Below, one piece after another: positions 34,765 through 42,482 of a stretch of 64,000 nucleotides of DNA (positions are counted from its first letter, which is position 1; the number at the start of each line of letters is the position of its first letter). Source of the DNA: Streptomyces monashensis (GTDB lineage: Bacteria; Actinomycetota; Actinomycetes; Streptomycetales; Streptomycetaceae); NCBI RefSeq assembly GCF_001866665.1, contig NZ_MLYO01000027.1:1-64000 (forward strand). The letters run 5' to 3'. A program made the position numbers and the translations under genes. The notes under the pieces were generated by a model. The model saw only the letters and a list, made by a program, of their open reading frames with translations, did no database searches and had not been told where the DNA came from.

Positions 34765-36195
34765 TCAGCCGATCTCGCGCGGCAGCCGCAGGCTGAGCAG
34801 GCCTGTCAGCACGATCCCGGCCAACTGCACCAGCAACGCGACGACCAGCGCCTCCCGCATGCCCACGCGCGGTACGAGGGTGAGGAACAGCGTGCCCAGC
34901 GTGGCGACGCCGAGGGCGAGCGCGGACTGCTGGGTGGTGACCATCACGCCGCTGCCGACCCCGGCCCGGGCCGGCGGCACCTCGGACAGCACCAGCCGCA
35001 TGACATTGGGGAGTTGGAGCGCCTGCCCGGCCCCGGCGACGGCCGCGCCCGGCAGCATCGCGACGAGGCCGACGTGCGGCCAGTCCCGCCAGGCGGCCAG
35101 CATCAGCAGCAGGATGCCCACGCCCTGGACGACCGCACCGGCGGTGACCACGCGGGTGCCGTAGCGGGCGATCAGCCGGGGGCCGGCGAGGGAGGTGAGC
35201 AGAAACGCCACGGCCATCGGCGCGAGCGCGAGCCCGGCCGGCACCGGGGAGAGCCCGGCGCCCTGCTGCAGCGCCAGCGCGATCACGAACATGAAGCCGC
35301 TGAAGCCGATCGAGAACGGCACGATCAGCAGCAGACCGCGCCGCAGCGAGGCCAGCGCCAGCAGGCTCGGCGGCACCAGCGGGGTCCGCCCCGCCCGGTC
35401 GGCCCGCCGCTCCACGGCCCAGAACGCACCGGCGGCGAACGGGAACACGGCCAGCGACAGCCACGTCCACAGCGGCCAGCCCGCCGCCCGGCCCTCGGTC
35501 AGCGGCGCGAGCAGCGTCAGCAGGGACAGCGCGAGCAGGACGGTGCCGGGGCCGTCGACGGGCTCGGGGTGCGCCGAGCGGGTCTCGGGCACGAACCGTA
35601 CGGCGAGGAGCAGACCCGCCACGACCACGGGCACGTTGACGAGGAACACGGCCCGCCAGCCGGTCCCGGCGATGTCGGCGGCGACGAGCACCCCGCCGAG
35701 TATCTGCCCGGCCACCATGGCCAGTCCGGCCGTCGCGCCGTACAGGCTCATGGCCCGCGCCCGGTGTGCGCCGCGCGTGGTGGCCTGGATGGTGGCGAGC
35801 ACCTGCGGCAGCATCGCGGCGGCCGCGGCGCCCTGCGCGACCCGCGCCGCGACCAGGCTCCACGCGTCCGGTGCGAGCCCGCAGGCCAGCGAGGTCAGCC
35901 CGAACGCGGCCATCCCGGCGAGGAACAGCCGCCGCCGGCCGAACAGGTCCCCGAGGCGCCCGCCGAGCACGAGCAGCACGGCGTACGCGACGCCGTACCC
36001 GGCGACGACCAGCTCCAACACCGCCTCGCTCGCGGCGAGATCGGTGCGGATGGTCGGCAGGGCGACGTTGACGATGAAGAAGTCGATCAGCGGCAGTGCC
36101 GCGGCCAGCAGTACGGTGAACAGCCCGGGTCCGCCGAGTGCGGGCGGCGCGGCCGTCGTGTGGACGGCCCGGGTGGAGACGACGGTTTCGCTCAT
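34765..36195 (-). CDS. MFS drug-efflux-type transporter, DHA2 family (module 1)
   Basis: Product of 476 aa with about 14 membrane helices. FFIVNVALPTIRTDL at helix 1 and LLVLGGRLGDLFGRRRLFL are DHA2 (QacA/EmrB) hallmarks. Proton antiport of a toxic compound is expected. ATG 36195 (MSETVVSTR) was chosen; longer frames run into the operator region. Divergent from an XRE/MmyB regulator at 36297, with which it shares a 101-base intergenic region. It is a clear paralogue of the 38843-40267 transporter. Confidence 0.9.
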   Translation of the reverse strand: MSETVVSTRAVHTTAAPPALGGPGLFTVLLAAALPLIDFFIVNVALPTIRTDLAASEAVLELVVAGYGVAYAVLLVLGGRLGDLFGRRRLFLAGMAAFGLTSLACGLAPDAWSLVAARVAQGAAAAAMLPQVLATIQATTRGAHRARAMSLYGATAGLAMVAGQILGGVLVAADIAGTGWRAVFLVNVPVVVAGLLLAVRFVPETRSAHPEPVDGPGTVLLALSLLTLLAPLTEGRAAGWPLWTWLSLAVFPFAAGAFWAVERRADRAGRTPLVPPSLLALASLRRGLLLIVPFSIGFSGFMFVIALALQQGAGLSPVPAGLALAPMAVAFLLTSLAGPRLIARYGTRVVTAGAVVQGVGILLLMLAAWRDWPHVGLVAMLPGAAVAGAGQALQLPNVMRLVLSEVPPARAGVGSGVMVTTQQSALALGVATLGTLFLTLVPRVGMREALVVALLVQLAGIVLTGLLSLRLPREIG

Positions 36196-36222
36196 GCCCT
36201 CGACCCTGTGCCCTCGCCCAGA

Positions 36223-36266
36223 CGGGTACCAGAGTGTGTTCATCCTGGTAGAAGAAATACCTGGCA
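36223..36266. promoter_or_regulatory. Conserved 44-bp intergenic element, module 1
   Basis: It begins CGGGTACCAG, has GTG and TTCATCC in the middle, then TGGTA, and ends ACCTGGCA. It aligns without gaps to 40294-40337 at 33 of 44 positions. TACCAG and CTGGTA form an inverted repeat. Likely the binding site of the divergent XRE regulator. Confidence 0.72.
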
Positions 36267-36296
36267 ACAGGATCGGCCGGGCGGCACCCTGGAGCC

Positions 36297-37199
36297 ATGA
36301 CGACCATGGCCGAGGAAGGCGCGGCGCGGTCCCCCCGGGGCGCGGAGATCCGGCGGCACGAGCTGGCCGCGTTCCTGCGCAACCGCCGCGAGCGCATCAC
36401 CCCCGAGCAGGTGGGCCTGCCCCGCGGGGCCCGGCGGCGTACGCCCGGACTGCGCCGGGAGGAGGTCGCGCACCTCTCCGCGGTCGGCGTCACCTGGTAC
36501 ACGTGGCTCGAACAGGCCCGCAACATCCAGGTCTCCGTGCAGGTCCTGGACGCCCTGGCCCGCACGCTGATGCTGGACGCCAGTGAGCGCGCCCATCTGT
36601 TCCGGCTGGCCGGTGCCACCGATCCGACGCCCGCCGCGAGCTGCCCGAGCGTCACCCCGGCCCTGCGCGAGATGCTGCGCCGGCTGGAGCCGCTCCCGGC
36701 CTGCATCCAGAACAGCCGGTACGACATCCTCGCCTACAACCGCCCCTACGGCCGCCTCCTCGGCGACCTGGACGCGATCGCGCCCGAGGACCGCAACTGC
36801 ATGATCCTCGTCTACACCAACAAGGAGTGGCAGGAGGCGGTCGTCCACCTGGAGGAGACCCAGCGGGTGATGGCCGCCCGGCTGCGCGCCTCCCTCGCCG
36901 GTCACCTGGGCGAGCCGGCCTGGAAGATGCTCCTCAAGCGCCTGGAGACGGCGTCCCCCGCGTTCCGCGAGCACTGGGAGCGTTACGAGGTGGTCGGCGC
37001 CCGCGCGAAGACCAAGGAGTACCGCAACCCCTACGTCGGCCACCTCAGGCTGGTGCACACGGACCTGTGGCTGGGTCCCGAGGCGGGCGCCCGCATGGTG
37101 ATGTACACGGCGAAGGACGAGGAGACCCGGGGGCGGCTGGAGAGGCTGTACGAGATGTCCTGCGAGCCGTTGCCGGCCGTCGGCGGGCCGCTCCCGTAG
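36297..37199 (+). CDS. XRE-family regulator with MmyB-like domain (module 1)
   Basis: Product of 300 aa. The HTH covers about residues 20-85, with RRTPGLRREEVAHLSAVGVTWYTWLEQARN. The MmyB-like ligand domain follows, with NSRYDILAYNRPYGRLLGD, DRNCMILVYT and NPYVGHLRLVHTDLWL. ATG 36297 gives MTTMAEEGAARSP; ATG 36306 is close by. It probably represses the divergent MFS gene and itself through the 44-bp element. Confidence 0.92.
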   Translation: MTTMAEEGAARSPRGAEIRRHELAAFLRNRRERITPEQVGLPRGARRRTPGLRREEVAHLSAVGVTWYTWLEQARNIQVSVQVLDALARTLMLDASERAHLFRLAGATDPTPAASCPSVTPALREMLRRLEPLPACIQNSRYDILAYNRPYGRLLGDLDAIAPEDRNCMILVYTNKEWQEAVVHLEETQRVMAARLRASLAGHLGEPAWKMLLKRLETASPAFREHWERYEVVGARAKTKEYRNPYVGHLRLVHTDLWLGPEAGARMVMYTAKDEETRGRLERLYEMSCEPLPAVGGPLP

Positions 37200-37352
37200 G
37201 CCTCTGAGCGGGTCCGGCGAAGTCCGGGCGGTCCGGCAGCGCCCCGAAGGGCGCGGAGCTCCGTCGACATGCGGCTCCGCCGCGTGGGCGTGACCGGCCA
37301 CGACGGACCCGCGGATGACCGACGGCACATCGCGGCACCTCCAGCGGAGCGC

Positions 37353-38804
37353 TCAGGCGCTGCCCACCGGCTGGCGGATCTCCGGTGCCTGGAGGCTCTG
37401 AGCCGTGCGGGTCGCCGTCGCGCGGGCCCACCGGCCGCTGGTGAGCAGGCCGAGGACCAGGACGGCCAGTCCGCACCCCGTGAGGATCCACCAGCCGGGA
37501 CGGGCCGCCGGGACGAAGGCCTGGGGGTGCGAGGACGAGCCGATGCCGGAGGCCAGGACGGCGCCGATCACCGCGACGCCGAGGGTCTGGCCCAGCTGCC
37601 TGCTGGTGGAGGCGACGGCGGCGGCGACCCCGGCCTGGGCGCGCGGCATGCCCGACACGGCCGTGTTGGTGATCGGCGCGTTCACGAAGCCGAAGCCGAT
37701 GCCGAACAGGGCGTAGCAGAACAGGCGGTTGGTGTTCGAGGTCTCCGCGTCGAAGGCCGCGAACAGGACGCCGCTCGCCGTCATCGCCGTACCGGCGATC
37801 AGGAGCGGGAGGCGGGGGCCGCGGCTGCCGACGAGGCGGCCGGACAGGGGCGCGCACAGGAAGGTGGGCGCCGCCATCGGGAGCATCCACAGGCCCGCGT
37901 GCAGGGCGTCCAGGCCGCGGACGTTCTGGAGGTACAGCGTCGAGAGGAACAGGAAGCCGCCGAGCGCCGCGAACGCGCTGATCGCGATCACGGTGGCCCC
38001 GCTGAACGGTGCCGAGCGGAAGAAGCGCAGGTCGATGAGGGGTTCGTCGCGGCGGGGCTCGTACCACAGCAGGGCCAGCAGGGCCACGACGGCGACGGCC
38101 GCGAAGGGGGCGACGACGGACGCGGTGGAGTCCGGCGCCTCGATGATCGCGTACGTCAGCGAGCCGAACAGGGCGATGACCAGGAGCTGGCCGACCGGGT
38201 CGGGGCGGCGGGCCTTCGGGGCGCGGGACTCGGGGACGAAGCGGAGCGTGAGCAGGAGGGCGACGAGGCCGACCGGGAGGTTGATCCAGAAGATCGCGCG
38301 CCAGCTCACCGACTGCACCAGCAGCCCGCCGACCAGCGGACCGGCCGCCATGGATATGCCGACCACCGCACCCCACACGCCGATCGCGCGGGCGCGCTCA
38401 CGGGCGTCGGTGAAGGTGTTGGTGATGATCGACATGGCGACCGGGTTCAGCATGGAGCCGCCGACCGCCTGCACCATGCGGAACACGATCAGCAGGGAGA
38501 GGTTCGGCGCGAGCGAGCAGAGCACGGAGCCGACGGTGAACACCAGCAGGCCGGTCATGAAGACCTTCTTGCGGCCGATCCGGTCGGCCGTCGAGCCCGC
38601 GAGCATCAGCAGCGAGGCGAGCACCAGGGTGTAGGCGTCGATCGTCCACTGGAGACCGGAGGTCGAGGCGTGCAGATCGCGCTGCATGGAGGGCAGCGCC
38701 ACGTTCAGGACGGTGTTGTCGAGACTCACGATGAGCAGGCTCATGCAGCAGATCGCGAGCACGAGCAGACGGCGGCGAGGGCTCAGCTCGGGCATGAACC
38801 TCAC
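37353..38804 (-). CDS. MFS transporter, DHA2/EmrB family
   Basis: Product of 483 aa with about 14 helices. ISMSLLIVSLDNTVLNVALP-like text at helix 1, MLAGSTADRIGRKKVFM, and the GPLVGGLLVQSVSWRAIFWIN stretch are typical. It is a different branch from the two flanking DHA2 genes and has no own regulator gene next to it. GTG 38804 (VRFMPELSPRR) or ATG 38795 could be the start; the former is given. An inverted repeat at 38817-38839 is directly upstream. Confidence 0.9.
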   Translation of the reverse strand: MRFMPELSPRRRLLVLAICCMSLLIVSLDNTVLNVALPSMQRDLHASTSGLQWTIDAYTLVLASLLMLAGSTADRIGRKKVFMTGLLVFTVGSVLCSLAPNLSLLIVFRMVQAVGGSMLNPVAMSIITNTFTDARERARAIGVWGAVVGISMAAGPLVGGLLVQSVSWRAIFWINLPVGLVALLLTLRFVPESRAPKARRPDPVGQLLVIALFGSLTYAIIEAPDSTASVVAPFAAVAVVALLALLWYEPRRDEPLIDLRFFRSAPFSGATVIAISAFAALGGFLFLSTLYLQNVRGLDALHAGLWMLPMAAPTFLCAPLSGRLVGSRGPRLPLLIAGTAMTASGVLFAAFDAETSNTNRLFCYALFGIGFGFVNAPITNTAVSGMPRAQAGVAAAVASTSRQLGQTLGVAVIGAVLASGIGSSSHPQAFVPAARPGWWILTGCGLAVLVLGLLTSGRWARATATRTAQSLQAPEIRQPVGSA

Positions 38805-38816
38805 TGTACGCTCATT

Positions 38817-38839
38817 TCAATAGTGCGTCTAACTAATGA
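38817..38839. promoter_or_regulatory. Inverted repeat upstream of the middle MFS gene
   Basis: TCAATAGT-GCGTCTA-ACTAATGA has 8-bp arms with one mismatch and a 7-base centre, in an A/T-rich gap of 38 bases. The form fits a TetR or MarR operator, but no such gene is nearby. Confidence 0.55.
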
Positions 38840-38842
38840 CTG

Positions 38843-40267
38843 CTACATGATCTTTGCCGAGGGCAGCCGCAGGCCGAGCCACCCCAGCCCCAGCAGCCCC
38901 GCCGCCTGCACCGCCAGCACCACCGCCAGCGCCTCCCGCATCCCCAGCCCCGGCACGAGGGACAGGAACAGCGAACCCAGCGTCGCGACCCCCACGGCCA
39001 GGCACGACTGCTGCAGCGTGGCCGCCAGTCCGCTGCCCGCGCCCGCCAGCCGCGCCGGTATCGCGGCCAGCAGGATCCGGTAGTAGAGCGGGAGCTGGAG
39101 GCCCTGCCCGATGCCGCACAGGGCCAGACCGGGGGAGAGGGCGAGCGGGCTCAGGTGCGGCCAGGGGCCCAGCAGGGCGGTCGCCACCACCGTCGCCAGA
39201 CCGATGATGTGGACCACGGCCGCGAGCGTCACCGCCCGCCCGCCGAGCCGCCGTACCGCACGCGGCGCCAGCATCGACGCGGCGAACTGCGTCACCCCCA
39301 TCGGCACCAGCGTCAGCCCCGCCGTCAACGCCCCGTACCCCAGGCCCTGCTGGAGCGTCACCGCGCTCACGAACATCCAGCCCGCGAAGCCGACGAACAC
39401 CGGCACACCGAGCAGCAGCCCCCGCCGCACCCCGGGGGAGGTGAGGAGCGACGGCGGCAGCAGGGGGCCGGCGCCGGCCCGCTCGGCGCGCCGCTCCACG
39501 CGGTGGAAGAGCGCCGCGAACACCGGCGCCGCGACCAGCAGCAGGACCGACCACAGCGGCCAGCCCGTCGCCCGGCCCTCGGTCAGCGGCAGCAGCAGCG
39601 CGATCAGCGCCGCCGCCAGCAGCGCGGTACCGGCGAGATCCGTGTGCGCCGGGCGCTCCGCCCGGCTGTCGGGCACCGACCGCAGCGCGCAGACCAGGGC
39701 GGCCAGCGCCACCGGCACGTTCACCAGGAACACCGCGCGCCAGCCGGTGCCCGCCGGGTCGGCCGCCACCAGCACCCCGCCCAGCACCTGCCCGAGCACG
39801 ACGGACACCCCGCCGACCGAGCCGTACAGTGCGACCGCGCGGGCCCGCCGCTCGCCGGACGTCGTCGCGTGCAGCGTCGCCAGCACCTGGGGCAGCAGCG
39901 CCGCCGACGCCGCCCCCTGTGCCACCCGCGCCGCCACCAGCCACCACGCGCCCGGCGCGAGCCCGCAGGCCAGCGAGGTCAGCCCGAAGCCGGCCACGCC
40001 CCACAGGAACATCCGCCGCCGGCCGAAGGCGTCCCCGAGCCGGCCGCCGAGCACGAGCAGCACCGCGTACGCCACCGCGTACCCGGCCACCACCATCTCC
40101 AGCGTGGCCGGCGGCGCGTGCAGATCGCGTTCGATCGTCGGCAGGGCGACGTTGACGATGAAGAAGTCGATCATCGGCAGCGCGGTGCCGAGGAGCAGGG
40201 TGAACAGGCCCAGGGGCGTCAGCGCCCGGGGCCCCGCGGTCGTCGTGGGAGAGGTCGTCGTGGTCAC
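38843..40267 (-). CDS. MFS drug-efflux-type transporter, DHA2 family (module 2)
   Basis: Product of 474 aa with about 14 helices. FFIVNVALPTIERDLHAPP and LLVLGGRLGDAFGRRRMFL match the module 1 transporter nearly residue by residue, as does GWRAVFLVNVP. GTG 40267 (VTTTTSPTTTAG) is the start closest to helix 1. Divergent from its own XRE/MmyB regulator at 40370. Substrate unknown. Confidence 0.9.
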   Translation of the reverse strand: MTTTTSPTTTAGPRALTPLGLFTLLLGTALPMIDFFIVNVALPTIERDLHAPPATLEMVVAGYAVAYAVLLVLGGRLGDAFGRRRMFLWGVAGFGLTSLACGLAPGAWWLVAARVAQGAASAALLPQVLATLHATTSGERRARAVALYGSVGGVSVVLGQVLGGVLVAADPAGTGWRAVFLVNVPVALAALVCALRSVPDSRAERPAHTDLAGTALLAAALIALLLPLTEGRATGWPLWSVLLLVAAPVFAALFHRVERRAERAGAGPLLPPSLLTSPGVRRGLLLGVPVFVGFAGWMFVSAVTLQQGLGYGALTAGLTLVPMGVTQFAASMLAPRAVRRLGGRAVTLAAVVHIIGLATVVATALLGPWPHLSPLALSPGLALCGIGQGLQLPLYYRILLAAIPARLAGAGSGLAATLQQSCLAVGVATLGSLFLSLVPGLGMREALAVVLAVQAAGLLGLGWLGLRLPSAKIM

Positions 40268-40293
40268 GACCCGACTCTGCGCCCGCGCCCAGC

Positions 40294-40337
40294 CGGGTAC
40301 CAGGCGGTGCTCATCCGGGTACCGGCACCACCTGGCA
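40294..40337. promoter_or_regulatory. Conserved 44-bp intergenic element, module 2
   Basis: Same layout as 36223-36266: CGGGTACCAG at the left, GTG and CTCATCC centrally, GGTA, then ACCTGGCA at the right. The ends are identical while the intervening bases differ, the pattern expected for a protein-binding site. Confidence 0.72.
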
Positions 40338-40369
40338 CCGGGGTGCGCGGCCACGGCACCCTTGGTCCC

Positions 40370-41257
40370 ATGACCATCGCAGCGCCGGAACACGACGTCC
40401 ACGACAGCGGGGAGCAGCAGGTGCGGCGCCGGGAGCTGGCCGCCTTCCTGCGCAGCCGCCGCGAGCGCGTCACCCCGGAACAGGTCGGCCTGCCGCGCGG
40501 CCCGCGCCGCCGCACCCCCGGCCTGCGCCGCGAGGAGGTCGCCCAGCTCTCCGCGGTCGGGGTGACCTGGTACACGTGGATCGAGCAGGCCCGCGCCGCC
40601 CATGTCTCCGCCCAGGTGCTGGACGCCGTCGCCCGCGCGCTGCTCATGGACCCCGCCGAGCGCGCCCACCTCTTCGCCCTCGCCCGGGCCGCCGACCCGC
40701 GCACCGAAGCCGAGTGCACGGTCGCCGCCCGGTCCGCGGTCAAGATCGTCGAACGGCTCGCGCCCTACCCGGCCTCGCTCCAGAACGCCCGCTACGACAT
40801 CCTCCACGCCAACCGCCCCTTCGCCCAGGTCTTCGGCGACCCCGCCGAGCTGCCCCCGGCCGACCGGAACTGCCTGTGGCTGCTGACCACCAGCGCGCGC
40901 TGGCAGCGGGACTTCCTGGACCGGGACGAGATGCTGCGCGACCTGATCGCGAAGTACCGGGCCGGCATGGCCGAGCACATGGCCGAGCCGGTGTGGAAGC
41001 AGCGGCTGGACCGGCTGCTGGCGGTGTCGGAGGAGTTCCGCGAGCTGTGGGAGCGGCACGAGGTCGCGCCGATGTCGCCGCACGTCAAGCGGTACCGGCA
41101 CCCGGTGGTCGGCCTGATCCGGCTGGAGCACCGCACCATGTGGCTGGCCCCGCAGGCGCCGGCCCAGCGGGTGGTCGCGTACGTCCCCGCCGACGAGGAG
41201 AGCGAGGAGCGGCTGGAGCGGCTGGCGGAGCTCGCGGGAGAGCAGGGGACCGCGTGA
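40370..41257 (+). CDS. XRE-family regulator with MmyB-like domain (module 2)
   Basis: Product of 295 aa and paralogue of the module 1 regulator. RRTPGLRREEVAQLSAVGVTWYTWIEQARA is almost identical across the recognition helix, consistent with a shared operator. The ligand domain has NARYDILHANRPFAQVFGD and HPVVGLIRLEHRTMWL. ATG 40370 has no strong ribosome site. It precedes dusB by 71 bases on the same strand. Confidence 0.92.
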   Translation: MTIAAPEHDVHDSGEQQVRRRELAAFLRSRRERVTPEQVGLPRGPRRRTPGLRREEVAQLSAVGVTWYTWIEQARAAHVSAQVLDAVARALLMDPAERAHLFALARAADPRTEAECTVAARSAVKIVERLAPYPASLQNARYDILHANRPFAQVFGDPAELPPADRNCLWLLTTSARWQRDFLDRDEMLRDLIAKYRAGMAEHMAEPVWKQRLDRLLAVSEEFRELWERHEVAPMSPHVKRYRHPVVGLIRLEHRTMWLAPQAPAQRVVAYVPADEESEERLERLAELAGEQGTA

Positions 41258-41328
41258 GGGACAATGGGACCTTGCCCTGTGTTCCCCCCGCCGCTGTCCG
41301 CGTCGTAGACCTGTCCCGGAGCCGTCTG

Positions 41329-42462
41329 ATGTCCCACCCGCTCGCCGTCGGCCCGCACACCGTGTCGCCGCCCGTCGTGCTCGCACCCATGGCGGGGATC
41401 ACGAACGCGCCCTTCCGGACCCTGTGCCGCGAGTTCAGCGGGGGCAAGGGGCTGTTCGTCAGCGAGATGATCACGACCCGGGCGCTGGTCGAGCGCAACG
41501 AGAAGACCATGCAGCTGATCAGGTTCGACGCGAGCGAGCAGCCGCGCTCGATCCAGCTGTACGGCGTCGACCCGGCCACCGTCGGCAAGGCCGTCCGCAT
41601 GATCGCGGAGGAGGGCCTGGCCGACCACATCGACCTGAACTTCGGCTGCCCGGTCCCCAAGGTCACCAGGAAGGGCGGCGGCTCGGCGCTGCCGTACAAG
41701 CGGAACCTGCTGCGGGCGATCCTGCGGGAAGCCGTGAGCGGGGCCGGTGACCTGCCCGTCACGATGAAGATGCGCAAGGGCATCGACGACGACCACCTCA
41801 CCTTCCTCGACGCCGGCCGCATCGCCGTCGAGGAGGGGGTGACCGCCATCGCGCTGCACGGCCGCACCGCCGCCCAGCACTACGGCGGCACCGCGGACTG
41901 GGAGGCCGTCGCCCGGCTCAAGGAGCACGTGCCGGAGATCCCCGTGCTCGGCAACGGCGACATCTGGTCGGCCGAGGACGCGCTGCGCATGGTGCGGGAG
42001 ACCGGCTGCGACGGTGTCGTGGTCGGGCGGGGGTGCCTGGGGCGGCCGTGGCTGTTCGCGGACCTGGTGGCCGCCTTCGAGGGGCGCCTCGACGATCTGG
42101 CGCGGCCGGTGCTCCGGGAGGTGGCCGACGTCATGGTCCGGCACGCGACGCTGCTGGGCGAGTGGCTCGGCGACGAGTCCAAGGGCGTGGTCGACTTCCG
42201 CAAGCACGTCGCCTGGTACCTGAAGGGCTTCGCGGTCGGCTCCGAGATGCGGGGGCGACTGGCGATCACCTCGTCGCTCGCCGAACTGCGGGCCGGGCTG
42301 GACGAGTTGGACCTCGACCAGCCCTGGCCGGCCGGCGCGGACGGGCCCCGCGGCCGTACGTCCGGCAACAACCGCGTGGTGCTGCCGGACGGCTGGCTGA
42401 AGGACCCGTACGACTGCGCGGGGATCAGCGAGGACGCGGAGCTCGACACCTCCGGCGGCTGA
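41329..42462 (+). CDS. dusB: tRNA-dihydrouridine synthase
   Basis: FMN enzyme of 377 aa that reduces uridine in the tRNA D-loop using NADPH. The barrel starts PVVLAPMAGITNAPFRTLCR, and DLNFGCPVPKVTRKGGGSA contains the catalytic Cys. ALHGRTAAQHYGG, VLGNGDI and VVVGRGCLGRPWLF are the phosphate-binding loops. The C-terminal helical RNA-binding domain includes FRKHVAWYLKGF. ATG 41329 gives the usual N-terminus. Convergent with the sulfatase gene. Confidence 0.96.
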   Translation: MSHPLAVGPHTVSPPVVLAPMAGITNAPFRTLCREFSGGKGLFVSEMITTRALVERNEKTMQLIRFDASEQPRSIQLYGVDPATVGKAVRMIAEEGLADHIDLNFGCPVPKVTRKGGGSALPYKRNLLRAILREAVSGAGDLPVTMKMRKGIDDDHLTFLDAGRIAVEEGVTAIALHGRTAAQHYGGTADWEAVARLKEHVPEIPVLGNGDIWSAEDALRMVRETGCDGVVVGRGCLGRPWLFADLVAAFEGRLDDLARPVLREVADVMVRHATLLGEWLGDESKGVVDFRKHVAWYLKGFAVGSEMRGRLAITSSLAELRAGLDELDLDQPWPAGADGPRGRTSGNNRVVLPDGWLKDPYDCAGISEDAELDTSGG

Positions 42463-42482
42463 CGGCCCCTCGGCCGGCTCCG

